A stretch of DNA of 64,000 nt, taken from assembly GCA_017304475.1 (NCBI GenBank), contig JAFKKV010000041.1:1-64000 (forward strand), written 5' to 3'. Below the pieces are notes generated by a model that had not been told where the DNA came from, made no database searches, and saw only the letters and a list, made by a program, of their open reading frames with translations. Below are positions 34,333 to 43,322 of the stretch, piece after piece; within the stretch, counting starts at the first letter, position 1, and each line of letters begins with the position of its first letter. Origin of the DNA: Hyphomicrobiales bacterium (lineage in GTDB: Bacteria; Pseudomonadota; Alphaproteobacteria; Rhizobiales; Phreatobacteraceae). A program made the translations under genes and the position numbers.

Positions 34333-35940
34333 TCAGATGCCGACGCCGTCCTTCACCAGCTTGTAGGTGATCGAATCCGTCAGCGCCTGAAAACTGGCAT
34401 CGATGATATTGGGCGACACGCCGACCGTCGTCCAGGTCTCACCCTGGCCGTCCTTGCTCTCGATCAGCACGCGGGTCACCGCGCCGGTGCCGCCGTTCAG
34501 GATCCGCACGCGGAAATCGACCAGTTCCAGGTCCTGGATGAAGCGCTGGTACTTGCCGAGATCCTTGCGCAGGGCCGCGTCGAGAGCGTTGATCGGGCCA
34601 TTGCCTTCGGCGGCCGAGATCAGTTCCTCGTCGCCGACCTTCACCTTCACCACCGCCTCGGAGAAGGAAACGAGATCGCCCAGCGCGTTCCAGCGCCGCT
34701 CGACATTGACCTGGAAGCGTTCGACTTCGAAAAATACCGGCACTTCGCCCATCATCCGCTTGGCCAGCAGGAAGAACGAGGCATCCGCGCCCTCATAGGC
34801 GTAACCCAGGCTCTCGCGTTCCTTGACCTCGTCGAGGATCCGCGCGACCCGCGGATCGTCCTTGGCCACCGTCAGGCCGACGCGTTCCAGCTCCGCCAGC
34901 ACATTGGACTTGCCGGCCTGTTCGGAGACCAGCACATGGCGCCGGTTGCCGACGAGATCCGGCGGAACATGCTCATAGGTCTCCGGCTCCTTCATCACCG
35001 CGGAGGCGTGGATGCCGGCCTTGGTGGCGAAGGCCGAGGCGCCGACATAGGGCGCGTGGCGGTTGGGCGAGCGGTTGAGCAATTCGTCGAGCTTGCGCGA
35101 GGCGCTGGTGAGATGGGTGAGTTTCTCGGTGCTGACGCCGATGCTGAAGCGGTCGGCATAGCCTTTCTTCAGCAGCAGGGTCGGGATGATCGAGGCGAGA
35201 TTGGCATTGCCGCAGCGCTCGCCGAGCCCGTTCATCGTGCCCTGGATCTGCCGGCAGCCGGCGCGCACGGCGGCCAGCGAATTGGCCACCGCCTGTTCGG
35301 TGTCGTTATGGGCGTGGATGCCGAGATGGCTGCCTGGCACGTGGCCGATCACCTGGCCGACGATCTCGGAGACCTCCTCGGGCAGCGTGCCGCCATTGGT
35401 GTCGCATAGCACCACCCAGCGTGCGCCGGCCTCATAGGCCGTGCGGGCGCAGGTCAGCGCATATTCGGGATTGGCCTTGAAGCCGTCGAAGAAATGCTCG
35501 CAGTCGAGCATGACTTCGAAGCCGCGCGCCTTCGCCGCCTGGACCGAGTCGCGGATGCCTTCGAGGTTTTCCTCAAGCGTCGCGCCGAGGGCGACATGAA
35601 CATGATAGTCCCAGGCCTTGGCGACGAAACAGATGGCATCGGCCTTGGCGTCCAGGAGCGCCGCGACGCCCGGGTCATTGGCGGCCGAACGTCCGGCGCG
35701 CTTGGTCATGCCGAAGGCGGTGAAGCCGGCCCGAAGCGAACGCTTCTCGGCGAACAGGGCGGTGTCGGTCGGGTTGGCGCCGGGATAGCCGCCCTCGATA
35801 TAGTCGAGGCCGAGATCATCCAGCAGCGCCGCGATCTTCAGCTTGTCGTCGAGGGTGAAGTCGACACCGGTGGTCTGCGCGCCGTCGCGCAAGGTGGTGT
35901 CGAAGAGATAGAGGCGTTCGGTGGTCGGGCGTTCGGTCAT
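34333..35940 (-). CDS. cimA: (R)-citramalate synthase
   Basis: A 535-residue enzyme of the isopropylmalate synthase family that condenses pyruvate and acetyl-CoA to citramalate for isoleucine synthesis by the threonine-independent route. The TIM-barrel start has LFDTTLRDGAQTTGVDF (metal and pyruvate site). GIHAHNDTEQAVANSLA holds the metal-binding HxH, and GTMNGLGERCGNANL is the family signature. The C-terminal LeuA dimerisation domain begins near residue 395. ATG 35940 has an AAGG Shine-Dalgarno. The DTTLRDGAQ and length fit CimA rather than LeuA. A threonine ammonia-lyase at 44919 gives the organism both isoleucine entries. Confidence 0.92.
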   Translation of the reverse strand: MTERPTTERLYLFDTTLRDGAQTTGVDFTLDDKLKIAALLDDLGLDYIEGGYPGANPTDTALFAEKRSLRAGFTAFGMTKRAGRSAANDPGVAALLDAKADAICFVAKAWDYHVHVALGATLEENLEGIRDSVQAAKARGFEVMLDCEHFFDGFKANPEYALTCARTAYEAGARWVVLCDTNGGTLPEEVSEIVGQVIGHVPGSHLGIHAHNDTEQAVANSLAAVRAGCRQIQGTMNGLGERCGNANLASIIPTLLLKKGYADRFSIGVSTEKLTHLTSASRKLDELLNRSPNRHAPYVGASAFATKAGIHASAVMKEPETYEHVPPDLVGNRRHVLVSEQAGKSNVLAELERVGLTVAKDDPRVARILDEVKERESLGYAYEGADASFFLLAKRMMGEVPVFFEVERFQVNVERRWNALGDLVSFSEAVVKVKVGDEELISAAEGNGPINALDAALRKDLGKYQRFIQDLELVDFRVRILNGGTGAVTRVLIESKDGQGETWTTVGVSPNIIDASFQALTDSITYKLVKDGVGI

Positions 35941-36064
35941 GACACGGCCTTGGAAAAGCGTTCGACCCGCCTGGGGCGGCGATGGCCGAACGCTGGAACG
36001 GATAAGGACGGGAGCTGGGTCCTGTGGGCGGCGCCGAGACGCGACCACCGGCGGGAGGAGGCGC

Positions 36065-37444
36065 TCAGCGCGCCACCTCCCAGGTGGTAATCGGCTCGCC
36101 CGTGACCTTGTCCTTGCCGTCCTTCAGCTGGATGCCCATGGTGGCCAGGTCGTCGCGGATCCGGTCGGATTCGGCGAAATCCCTGGCCTTGCGGGCGGCA
36201 AGCCGGGCCGCAACCATGTCCTCGATCCGGGCCACGTCCTTTTCGTCCTCGTCCGTCGCCGTCGTCAGCTCGGCAGCGCGGCTGCGGTCGAAGCCCATCA
36301 GCGCGAGCGCCGCGGCAAGGCCGGCGACATCACCGCGCTTTTCCAGTCCATGCAGCTCGGCAATGGTCTTGGCCGTGTTGAGGTCGTCGGCGAGCGCCTC
36401 GAGCACGGGTGCCGGCACGGTGCCGGGCGTGACGCCCGCCGTGACCCGGTACCAGTTCTCCAGGGTCTTCCAGCTCTCCTCCATGGCGCGCACCGTCCAG
36501 TCGATCGGCTGGCGGTAATGGCCCTTCATCATGGTCAGGCGCAGCACCTCGCCCGGCCAGGCCTTGCCCTCCCAGCCGTCGAGAAGTTCCTGGATGGTGA
36601 CGAAATTGCCGAGGCTTTTCGACATCTTGTCGCCTTCCACCTGCAGGAAGCCGTTATGCATCCAGACATTGGCCATGACGGCATGGCCGAAGGCGCAGGT
36701 GGTCTGCGCCACCTCGTTCTCGTGGTGCGGGAAGACCAGGTCGATGCCGCCGCCATGGATGTCGAAGACCTCGCCGAGGTGCTTCCAGCTCATGGCGGAG
36801 CATTCGATATGCCAGCCGGGACGGCCCGGCTGGCTGATGCCGCAGGGGCTCGGCCAGCCCGGCTCGTGCGCCTCGCGCGACGGCTTCCACAGCACGAAGT
36901 CCATTTCGGACCTCTTGTAAGGGGCGACATCGACACGTGCCCCGGCGATCATGTCGTCCAGCGGCCGCTTCGACAGCTTGCCGTAATCGGGCATGGAGGG
37001 CACCGAGAACAGCACATGGTCCTCGGCGACATAGGCATGGCCGGACGCGACCAGGCGCTCGCAGATGGCCTTCATCTCCTCGATATGATCGGTGGCGCGC
37101 GGCTCCACCGTCGGGCGCAGCGCGCCGAGCGCGTCGATCGCGGCGTGGAAGCGCGCGGTGGTGCCCTCGGTCAATTGCTTGATGGTGATGCCGCGCTCAT
37201 AGGCCCGCTTGTTGATCTTGTCGTCCAGGTCGGTGATGTTGCGGGCATAGGTGACGTGATCGGCGCCATAGGCGTGGCGCAGCAACCGGAACAAGAGATC
37301 GAAGATGATCACCGGGCGCGCATTGCCGATATGGGCGTCGTCATAGACGGTCGGCCCGCAGACATACATGCGCACATTCGCTTCATCGATCGGACGGAAG
37401 ACGTCCTTCAAACGTGTGAGCGTGTTGTAGAGCCTGATCGTCAT
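36065..37444 (-). CDS. cysS: Cysteine-tRNA ligase
   Basis: A 459-residue class I aminoacyl-tRNA synthetase. VCGPTVYDDAHIGNARP gives the first Zn-binding Cys and the HIGH motif (HIGN). GWHIECSAMSWKHLG and DLVFPHHENEVAQT supply the other Zn ligands, and KMSKSLGNF is the KMSKS loop. Length matches the family. It charges tRNA-Cys in the cytosol. It lies 124 bases downstream-side of cimA on the same strand with no overlap. Confidence 0.97.
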   Translation of the reverse strand: MTIRLYNTLTRLKDVFRPIDEANVRMYVCGPTVYDDAHIGNARPVIIFDLLFRLLRHAYGADHVTYARNITDLDDKINKRAYERGITIKQLTEGTTARFHAAIDALGALRPTVEPRATDHIEEMKAICERLVASGHAYVAEDHVLFSVPSMPDYGKLSKRPLDDMIAGARVDVAPYKRSEMDFVLWKPSREAHEPGWPSPCGISQPGRPGWHIECSAMSWKHLGEVFDIHGGGIDLVFPHHENEVAQTTCAFGHAVMANVWMHNGFLQVEGDKMSKSLGNFVTIQELLDGWEGKAWPGEVLRLTMMKGHYRQPIDWTVRAMEESWKTLENWYRVTAGVTPGTVPAPVLEALADDLNTAKTIAELHGLEKRGDVAGLAAALALMGFDRSRAAELTTATDEDEKDVARIEDMVAARLAARKARDFAESDRIRDDLATMGIQLKDGKDKVTGEPITTWEVAR

Positions 37445-37616
37445 GGCCGCCCTCGCAAAGCCTTAGCGCTCCGCTGGCCGGGGAGGGGTCTTTTGCTTCC
37501 AGAGTAGAGGCAAAGAACGTCTGCCGGCCAGCGCTATCGCTCAGCCGCAAATAATCCCGGAAATGGTCGAGAAACCGTTCATGGCGGTGAGATAGCGCAG
37601 ATTGGCGTGATGTCGT

Positions 37617-37679
37617 CAAGCGGGAGAAGGGTGGGTTGATGCGCGGCCAGCGCGGCATCATCCCCATTCGCCACTCGCC
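37617..37679 (-). repeat. Interspersed intergenic repeat copy
   Basis: Read on the minus strand this contains GCGAATGG, GGATGATGCCGCG and GGCCGCGCATCAACCC followed by a CCCTTCTCCCGCTT stem remnant. The same blocks in the same order occur at 53075-53136. Lies between cysS and creA. Confidence 0.75.
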
Positions 37680-37682
37680 TGC

Positions 37683-38216
37683 CTACTGGATCCACTCGCT
37701 GCAACGCTGGACGTCGCCATTGGCGCCCCAGGGCATGATCGGCACGCTGGAGGTCGAATTCTGCGGCGAGCCGTCGATCAGCTTGTCGGAATAGATCATA
37801 TAGACCAGCACGTTGCGTGCGGCGTCGCAGCCGCGCACGATCTGCACGCGCTTGAAGAAGAACGAGCGCCCCTCGGAGAACACCACGTCGCCCTGGCCCG
37901 AGCGGGTGCGGAAGCGGATCGGCGCGATCTGGTGGCAGGACAGCGAAACATCGGACAATTGCTCGGCGAAGCCGAAAGTGCCGGCCCAGCCACCTTTTTC
38001 CGGCACGGTGAAATGGCAGGCGACGCCCTCCACATTCGGATCGTCGATGCCATAGGTGGCGAGCTTGTCGTTCGGCGACAGCAGCCGGAATACGGTGGAC
38101 CGGCGGAAGATCAGGTCCGGCCGGTCGCCGGCGGCCCTGGCCTCCAGGGCGGGCAGGGTCAGCGCGAGCGCGAGAAAGACCGGGGCGAGCAGGGCAGCGA
38201 CAAGGCGGTGAATCAT
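37683..38216 (-). CDS. creA: CreA family periplasmic protein
   Basis: A 177-residue protein with a signal peptide (LVAALLAPVFLALALTLP, cleaved near ARAAG). The mature part matches CreA: GIDDPNVEGVACHFTVPEKG, ISLSCHQIAPI-like segment, FFFKRVQIVRGCDAARNVLVY and a final SSVPIMPWG. Four cysteines may form disulfides. The function of CreA is unknown. Confidence 0.9.
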   Translation of the reverse strand: MIHRLVAALLAPVFLALALTLPALEARAAGDRPDLIFRRSTVFRLLSPNDKLATYGIDDPNVEGVACHFTVPEKGGWAGTFGFAEQLSDVSLSCHQIAPIRFRTRSGQGDVVFSEGRSFFFKRVQIVRGCDAARNVLVYMIYSDKLIDGSPQNSTSSVPIMPWGANGDVQRCSEWIQ

Positions 38217-38350
38217 CGGAGGGCTCTCATCGAGTCGTCGGCGTCTCTGAAGGGCTCAACTTAGCGCCCCGGTGCGACGTTCCGATAGCCGTCTTTGCCG
38301 GCGGGTGCCGAAGCCTTGGCGGGGCGTCTCCGGAGCCCGCCAGGGCACGA

Positions 38351-39430
38351 TCAATGCGCTTTTCCGCCTTGGCCCGCGCCGGGAGCTCCGGCGGCCGAGG
38401 CGGCCTCCCGCGCCTCGTAATATTCGGCGGTGAATTTGACCGACCAATGATCGAAGAACGACCTGGTCCGCGCGCTGATGGTTTCCGATCGCGCCGTATG
38501 GGTGCTTTCGTAATGCGCCGCGTAGCGTGCGACGACCGGACCGAGAAGCGGTATCCGGGTCAGAACGGCCACCACGCCCAGGGCCGTCTTGCGCAGGGCT
38601 TCGCCGGTCGCCGCCGCGAAGCTCCGCGACAGCCGCGCGGTGGCCCTCCAGGCCGCGGTGAAGCCGATGGCGCGGGCGGTCCGTCGCACGGCCAGAAACG
38701 CCTGCGTCACGGCGCCGTCGATCTGCCGATAGCGCAGGCCGAGCTTCTGCATCATGGAAAGTGCTGCGAGCCTTTGGCAAAGCCCCGATATCGCCGCGAC
38801 GGACGGGTGCCGTCTCGCTTGGGGCCAGGCCGCCGGATAGACCGGCAGCACCAGCAGCTTGCTCTTGGCGAGAACAGTGGCGACGCCATGCAGGAGCTGC
38901 ATCCACGACGGCAGCGTCGCCGCTTTCGCGATCAGCATCGCATGGACCGCGGTGGCGGCGCCGAAGGAAATGGGGATCCAGAGCACCGCGACGATGATCA
39001 CCAGCAGAGCCGTGCGCGGCGACAGGGTCTTGCAGGACTTGAAGACCCAGGCCATGCCGGCTTCGAAGGCGTGATGCACGGCCTCTTCGAACGCGTGGTA
39101 GCTGATCCGCTGCCTGAGCCAGGCCCAGCCTTGCTGCAGCGCTTCGCGCCAGATCCGGCTCCTGTCCCCGGGCAAGGGCAGAAAGCCGACGATCGCCTGC
39201 GCCAGCCGCGCCAACCCGTCGCCGATGATCCTCAGCGTGAACAGGGGAAAGCGCATCACCTGGAGGAGGATGGGGAACAGGTAATCCAGGAGATGCACCA
39301 GCAGCGACAGCGCGGCGCGGGCGAGCCTCTTGGCGGCCACCGCGACGACGACCACCGGCAACAGGATGACGTCGTCCAGCGCAGGGCCGGACGCGGCGGG
39401 AGCGGTGGAACTGGTGTTGCCGCTGGTCAA
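38351..39430 (-). CDS. Membrane protein of unknown function (359 aa)
   Basis: A protein rich in basic and hydrophobic residues. Probable membrane or amphipathic segments lie at about residues 22-45, 48-65 (LLVHLLDYLFPILLQVM), 75-90 and 142-170 (ALLVIIVAVLWIPISFGAAT). The C-terminal 60 residues are polar and end in a Gly/Ala tail. No family recognised. It is divergent from parC, 262 bases between starts. Long antisense frames overlap it, but the minus frame has membrane-like periodicity. Confidence 0.6.
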   Translation of the reverse strand: MTSGNTSSTAPAASGPALDDVILLPVVVVAVAAKRLARAALSLLVHLLDYLFPILLQVMRFPLFTLRIIGDGLARLAQAIVGFLPLPGDRSRIWREALQQGWAWLRQRISYHAFEEAVHHAFEAGMAWVFKSCKTLSPRTALLVIIVAVLWIPISFGAATAVHAMLIAKAATLPSWMQLLHGVATVLAKSKLLVLPVYPAAWPQARRHPSVAAISGLCQRLAALSMMQKLGLRYRQIDGAVTQAFLAVRRTARAIGFTAAWRATARLSRSFAAATGEALRKTALGVVAVLTRIPLLGPVVARYAAHYESTHTARSETISARTRSFFDHWSVKFTAEYYEAREAASAAGAPGAGQGGKAH

Positions 39431-39692
39431 GGGGCCTCCTCATGGCGCTGTCGGCTCGGTTGCGCAGGCCCATCAACAATTGGGGTGCGGCGAAACCGTG
39501 GAAAGAGCTTACCCAGGGGCAGTGTCATGTTGTCGCGGGGCGGCCGGGCCCGTCGCGGCGGCTATTACCGCCTGACGGGCATGCCGGGTAATCCACCGGC
39601 CAATCGCGATGGTCGAGGTTCCTCGCTTGTTCCCCTTGCCTCGGCCGCCTATTCAGTGGATCTGACCTTCCCCCGATTCGCGAGGCACGAAC

Positions 39693-41942
39693 ATGGGCGA
39701 ACGTATCCTGCCGCCCGGTGGCGGCGAAGACGGCGTCGAGAACATCAATCTGCGCGATGCGCTGGAGGATCGCTATCTCTCCTATGCGCTGTCGACCATT
39801 ATGGGCCGGGCATTGCCGGACGCGCGCGACGGCCTGAAGCCGGTCCATCGGCGCATCCTGCACGCCATGCGGCTGTTGAAGCTCGACCCCGGCACGGCGT
39901 TCAAGAAGTGCGCCCGCATCGTCGGCGACGTCATCGGTAAATACCATCCGCACGGTGATCAGTCGGTCTATGACGCGCTGGTCCGGCTCGCCCAGGACTT
40001 CGCTCAGCGCTATCCGCTGGTCGACGGCCAGGGCAATTTCGGCAATATCGACGGCGATAACGCCGCGGCTTACCGCTACACCGAAGCGCGCATGACCGAG
40101 GTCGCGGCGCTGCTGCTCGAGGGCCTCGGCGAGGACGCGGTCGATTTCCGCAAGACCTATAACGAGGAGGACGACGAGCCGATCGTCCTGCCCGGCGCTT
40201 TCCCGAACCTGCTCGCCAACGGCTCCCAGGGCATCGCGGTCGGCATGGCCACCTCGATACCCCCGCACAACGCCGCCGAGATCTGCGACGCGGCCCTGCA
40301 CCTGATCGCCAATCCCGACTGCACCACGCGCGACCTGGTCGCCCATGTGCCGGGTCCGGACTTCCCCACCGGCGGCATCATCATCGAGGGCAGGGCCTCG
40401 ATCGAGGAAGCCTATGCCACCGGCCGTGGCGGCTTCCGCACCCGCGCCCGCTGGCATCAGGAGGATACCGGCCGCGGCACCTATCTGATCGTCGTCACCC
40501 AGATCCCCTATGGCGTGACCAAGGGCCGGCTGATCGAGAAGATCGCCGAGCTGATCATCGACAAGAAGCTGCCGCTGGTGGCTGATTTCCGCGACGAGAG
40601 CGCCGAGGATATCCGGCTCGTCTTCGAGCCGAAATCGCGCAATGTCGACGGCGGCCTGATGATGGAAAGCCTGTTCCGGCTGACCGAGCTCGAAAGCCGC
40701 ATCCCGCTCAACATGAACGTGTTGATGCAGGGCAAGGTGCCACGGGTCGTCGGCCTGAAGGACGTCCTGCGCGAATGGGTCGACCATCGCCGCGACGTGC
40801 TGCTGCGCCGCTCGCGCCATCGCCTCGCCGAGATCGAGCGCCGCCTGGAAGTGCTGGCCGGCCTGATCATCGCCTATCTCAATATCGACGAGGTGATCCG
40901 CATCATCCGCACCGCGGACGAGCCGAAAAAGGCGCTGGTCGCCCGCTTCGAGCTGACCGAGGTGCAGGTCGAGGCGATCCTCAACATGCGCCTTCGGTCC
41001 TTGGCCAAGCTCGAGGAGATCGAGCTGCGCAAGGAGCATGACGAGCTGTCCAAGGAGAAGGACGGGATCGTCAAGCTGATCGGCTCGGAAGCGCTGCAGT
41101 GGAAGACGATCACCTGGGAAATCAGCAAGGTCAAAAAGCAGTTCAGCAAGGACACGCCGCTCGGCAAGCGCCGCACCACGTTCGGCGAAGCGACCGAGCA
41201 TGACGAAGGCGCCATGGCCGAAGCGCTGGTCGAGCGCGAGCCGATCACCGTCGTGGTTTCCGAAAAGGGCTGGATCCGGGCGCTGAAAGGCCATGTCCAG
41301 GACCTCTCGACGCTGACCTTCAAGACCGACGACCGGCTGAAGATCTCGTTCTCCGCCGAGACCACCTCCAAGCTGCTGGTGTTCGCCACCAACGGCAAGG
41401 TGTTCACGCTCGAAGGCTCGAAACTGCCCGGCGGGCGCGGCGCCGGCGAACCGATCCGCCTGATGATCGATCTCGAGCAGGAGCACGACATCGTGGAGGT
41501 CGTGCAGTTCAAGGGCGGCCGCAAGGTGCTGCTCGCCTCCAAGGACGGCCGCGGCTTCGTCGTGGCCGAGGACGACCTGGTTGCCAATACCCGCAAGGGC
41601 AAGGGCGTCATGGGCATTGATACGCCCGACGAGCTCGCAGCCATTCGCTTCGTCGAGGGCGAGCATGTCGCCGTCATCGGCGAGAACCGCAAGCTCCTGG
41701 TCTTCCCGCTGAACCAGGTGCCGGAAATGGCCCGCGGCAAGGGCGTGCGCCTGCAGAAATACAAGGGCGGCGGCCTTGCCGACCTGAAGACCTTCGTGCT
41801 TGCCGATGGGCTCACCTGGAAGGATTCCTCCGACCGGACCTGGACCGTCGGCGAGAAGGATCTCGGCGAATGGGTGGGCAACCGGGCCGATGCCGGCCGT
41901 CTGCCGCCGAAGGGCTTCCCCAAGAACAACAAGTTCGGTTGA
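39693..41942 (+). CDS. parC: DNA topoisomerase IV subunit A
   Basis: A 749-residue subunit that cuts and rejoins DNA to decatenate chromosomes, acting with ParE. RDGLKPVHRRILHAM, GKYHPHGDQSVYDAL and DGQGNFGNIDGDNAAAYRYT are visible; the catalytic Tyr is Tyr129. The C-terminal beta-propeller region (residues about 490-730) has KGWIRALKGH and KGKGVMGIDT repeats. The shorter C-terminal domain and gene length favour ParC over GyrA. The start follows a GAGG Shine-Dalgarno. The position equal to quinolone hot-spot Ser80 in E. coli ParC is Gln90. Confidence 0.95.
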   Translation: MGERILPPGGGEDGVENINLRDALEDRYLSYALSTIMGRALPDARDGLKPVHRRILHAMRLLKLDPGTAFKKCARIVGDVIGKYHPHGDQSVYDALVRLAQDFAQRYPLVDGQGNFGNIDGDNAAAYRYTEARMTEVAALLLEGLGEDAVDFRKTYNEEDDEPIVLPGAFPNLLANGSQGIAVGMATSIPPHNAAEICDAALHLIANPDCTTRDLVAHVPGPDFPTGGIIIEGRASIEEAYATGRGGFRTRARWHQEDTGRGTYLIVVTQIPYGVTKGRLIEKIAELIIDKKLPLVADFRDESAEDIRLVFEPKSRNVDGGLMMESLFRLTELESRIPLNMNVLMQGKVPRVVGLKDVLREWVDHRRDVLLRRSRHRLAEIERRLEVLAGLIIAYLNIDEVIRIIRTADEPKKALVARFELTEVQVEAILNMRLRSLAKLEEIELRKEHDELSKEKDGIVKLIGSEALQWKTITWEISKVKKQFSKDTPLGKRRTTFGEATEHDEGAMAEALVEREPITVVVSEKGWIRALKGHVQDLSTLTFKTDDRLKISFSAETTSKLLVFATNGKVFTLEGSKLPGGRGAGEPIRLMIDLEQEHDIVEVVQFKGGRKVLLASKDGRGFVVAEDDLVANTRKGKGVMGIDTPDELAAIRFVEGEHVAVIGENRKLLVFPLNQVPEMARGKGVRLQKYKGGGLADLKTFVLADGLTWKDSSDRTWTVGEKDLGEWVGNRADAGRLPPKGFPKNNKFG

Positions 41943-41995
41943 ATGGCTGGCGACGCGGCAGCTTAAGCCGCGCGACCAGCGGGAACCGAAGCCAG

Positions 41996-43030
41996 ATGAA
42001 GATCCTGAAGACCTTGATGGCGGCATCCGCCGCCATCGCGCTCGGCCTCGTGCCGGCGCTCGCGCAGAACACCTCCCCGGGCAGCACGCTTCAGAAGATC
42101 CGCGAACGCGGCTTCATCCTGTGTGGCGCCAGCCAGGGCGTGCCAGGTTTTTCCCAGCCGGACGACAAGGGCGTCTGGCGCGGTTTTGATACGGATTTCT
42201 GCCGGGCGCTGACATCAGCCATCTTCGACGATCCTGACAAGGCGCGCTACCTGCCGCTGGCCTCCAAGGACCGGCTGATCGCCCTGCAGGGCGGCAATAT
42301 CGACGTGCTCGCGCGCACCACCACCTGGTCGATCGGCCGCGAGATCGGCCAGGGCATCGCTTTCACCGCCATCAACTATTATGACGGCCAGGGCTTCCTG
42401 GTGCGCAAGTCGGCCGGTCTCAAGACCGTGCGCGACCTGAACGGCGCCACCATTTGCGTGTCGCAGGGCACCACCAACGAGCTCAACCTCGCCGACTATT
42501 TCCGCGCCAACAACCTGTCCTATACGGTGGTCACGTTCGGCAGTCTCGACGAGGTGTCCAAGGCCTATGAGAACGGCCGTTGCGACGCCTACACCACCGA
42601 TATGTCGCAGCTCGCGACCAACCGCTTCCTGATGCAGAACCCCGACGATCACATGGTTCTGCCCGAGATCATCTCCAAGGAACCGCTCGGGCCCTGGGTG
42701 CGCAAGGGCGACCCGCAATGGTTCGACATCGTCCGCTGGACCCTGTTCGCCATGCTGGCGGCCGAGGAGCTCGGCATCACCAAGGCCAATCTGGCGCAGC
42801 ATATGACCAGCACCAATCCGGAAGTGCGCCGCCTGCTCGGCCTCGACGGCAATTTCGGCGAGACGCTCGGCCTGTCGCGTGACTGGGCGGCGCGGATCAT
42901 CCGCCATGTCGGCAATTACGGCGAGAGCTTCGAGCGCAATCTCGGTTCCGGCAGCCGCATCGGCCTGCCACGCGGCGCCAACCAGCTGTGGAACCATGGC
43001 GGCCTGCAATATTCGCCGCCGTTCCGTTGA
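41996..43030 (+). CDS. Amino acid ABC transporter substrate-binding protein, AapJ-type, second orphan copy
   Basis: A 344-residue periplasmic receptor, paralogue of the one at 9896. The signal peptide ends near ALAQ (residue 24). Shared motifs include FDTDFCRALTSAIFDD, YYDGQGFLVRKS, ICVSQGTTNELNLADYF and ARIIRHVGNYGESFERN. It starts 53 bases after parC on the same strand. No AapQMP-type membrane or ATPase genes are nearby. The pocket-lining segments differ from the paralogue (DRLIALQGGNIDVLARTTTW), so the ligand may differ. Confidence 0.85.
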   Translation: MKILKTLMAASAAIALGLVPALAQNTSPGSTLQKIRERGFILCGASQGVPGFSQPDDKGVWRGFDTDFCRALTSAIFDDPDKARYLPLASKDRLIALQGGNIDVLARTTTWSIGREIGQGIAFTAINYYDGQGFLVRKSAGLKTVRDLNGATICVSQGTTNELNLADYFRANNLSYTVVTFGSLDEVSKAYENGRCDAYTTDMSQLATNRFLMQNPDDHMVLPEIISKEPLGPWVRKGDPQWFDIVRWTLFAMLAAEELGITKANLAQHMTSTNPEVRRLLGLDGNFGETLGLSRDWAARIIRHVGNYGESFERNLGSGSRIGLPRGANQLWNHGGLQYSPPFR

Positions 43031-43040
43031 GTCGGGCGAA

Positions 43041-43257
43041 TGGTGAGTGGCGGATAGGGAGTGGGGAGAGGCGTCATCGCGCGTCAACCCTCTCCTGCGC
43101 CTTCGCGGGAGAGGGTGGCCGCGGCAGCGGCCGGGTGAGGGTGGTTGCGTCGGCGCTGTCAGTGCATTCCGGGTGAATTTGATGGGCCTGGCCCTCTTCA
43201 GGCCCTCACCCGGCGCCTGACGGCGCCACCCTCTCCCGCAAGCGGGCGAGGGTTGAC
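43041..43257. repeat. Mosaic intergenic inverted repeat
   Basis: Contains two head-to-head palindromic blocks, ACCCTCTCC...GGGAGAGGGTGG (about 43087-43119) with GCCGGGTGAGGG, and CCCTCACCCGGCGCC with CACCCTCTCCCGCAAGCGGG (about 43202-43250). Block order and sequence match the repeat at 47494-47678, and the flanks match the one at 53075. Confidence 0.8.
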
Positions 43258-43280
43258 GCGCACCGCGCTCGCCGCTTCAT

Positions 43281-43322
43281 CCCTATTCCCTATTCCCTAT
43301 TCCCTATTCCCTATTCGCTATT
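43281..43322 (+). repeat. 7-bp tandem repeat, six units, running into the bpt stop codon
   Basis: Five perfect CCCTATT units (43281-43315) and a sixth with one change (CGCTATT, 43316-43322). The last unit contains the TAG stop of the minus-strand bpt gene at 43318-43320. Confidence 0.95.

Noticed and set aside
37383..37667. 94-residue minus frame between cysS and creA
   Set aside because: Overlaps the start of cysS and an intergenic repeat; composition not protein-like.
39525..42026. 833-residue open frame antisense to parC
   Set aside because: parC on the plus strand is certain. High G+C removes stop codons from the opposite strand; the antisense protein is Asp/Gly/His-rich low complexity without motifs.
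43041..43322. CRISPR array
   Set aside because: The palindromes and 7-bp units are not regularly spaced by unique spacers, and no cas gene is present in the window.
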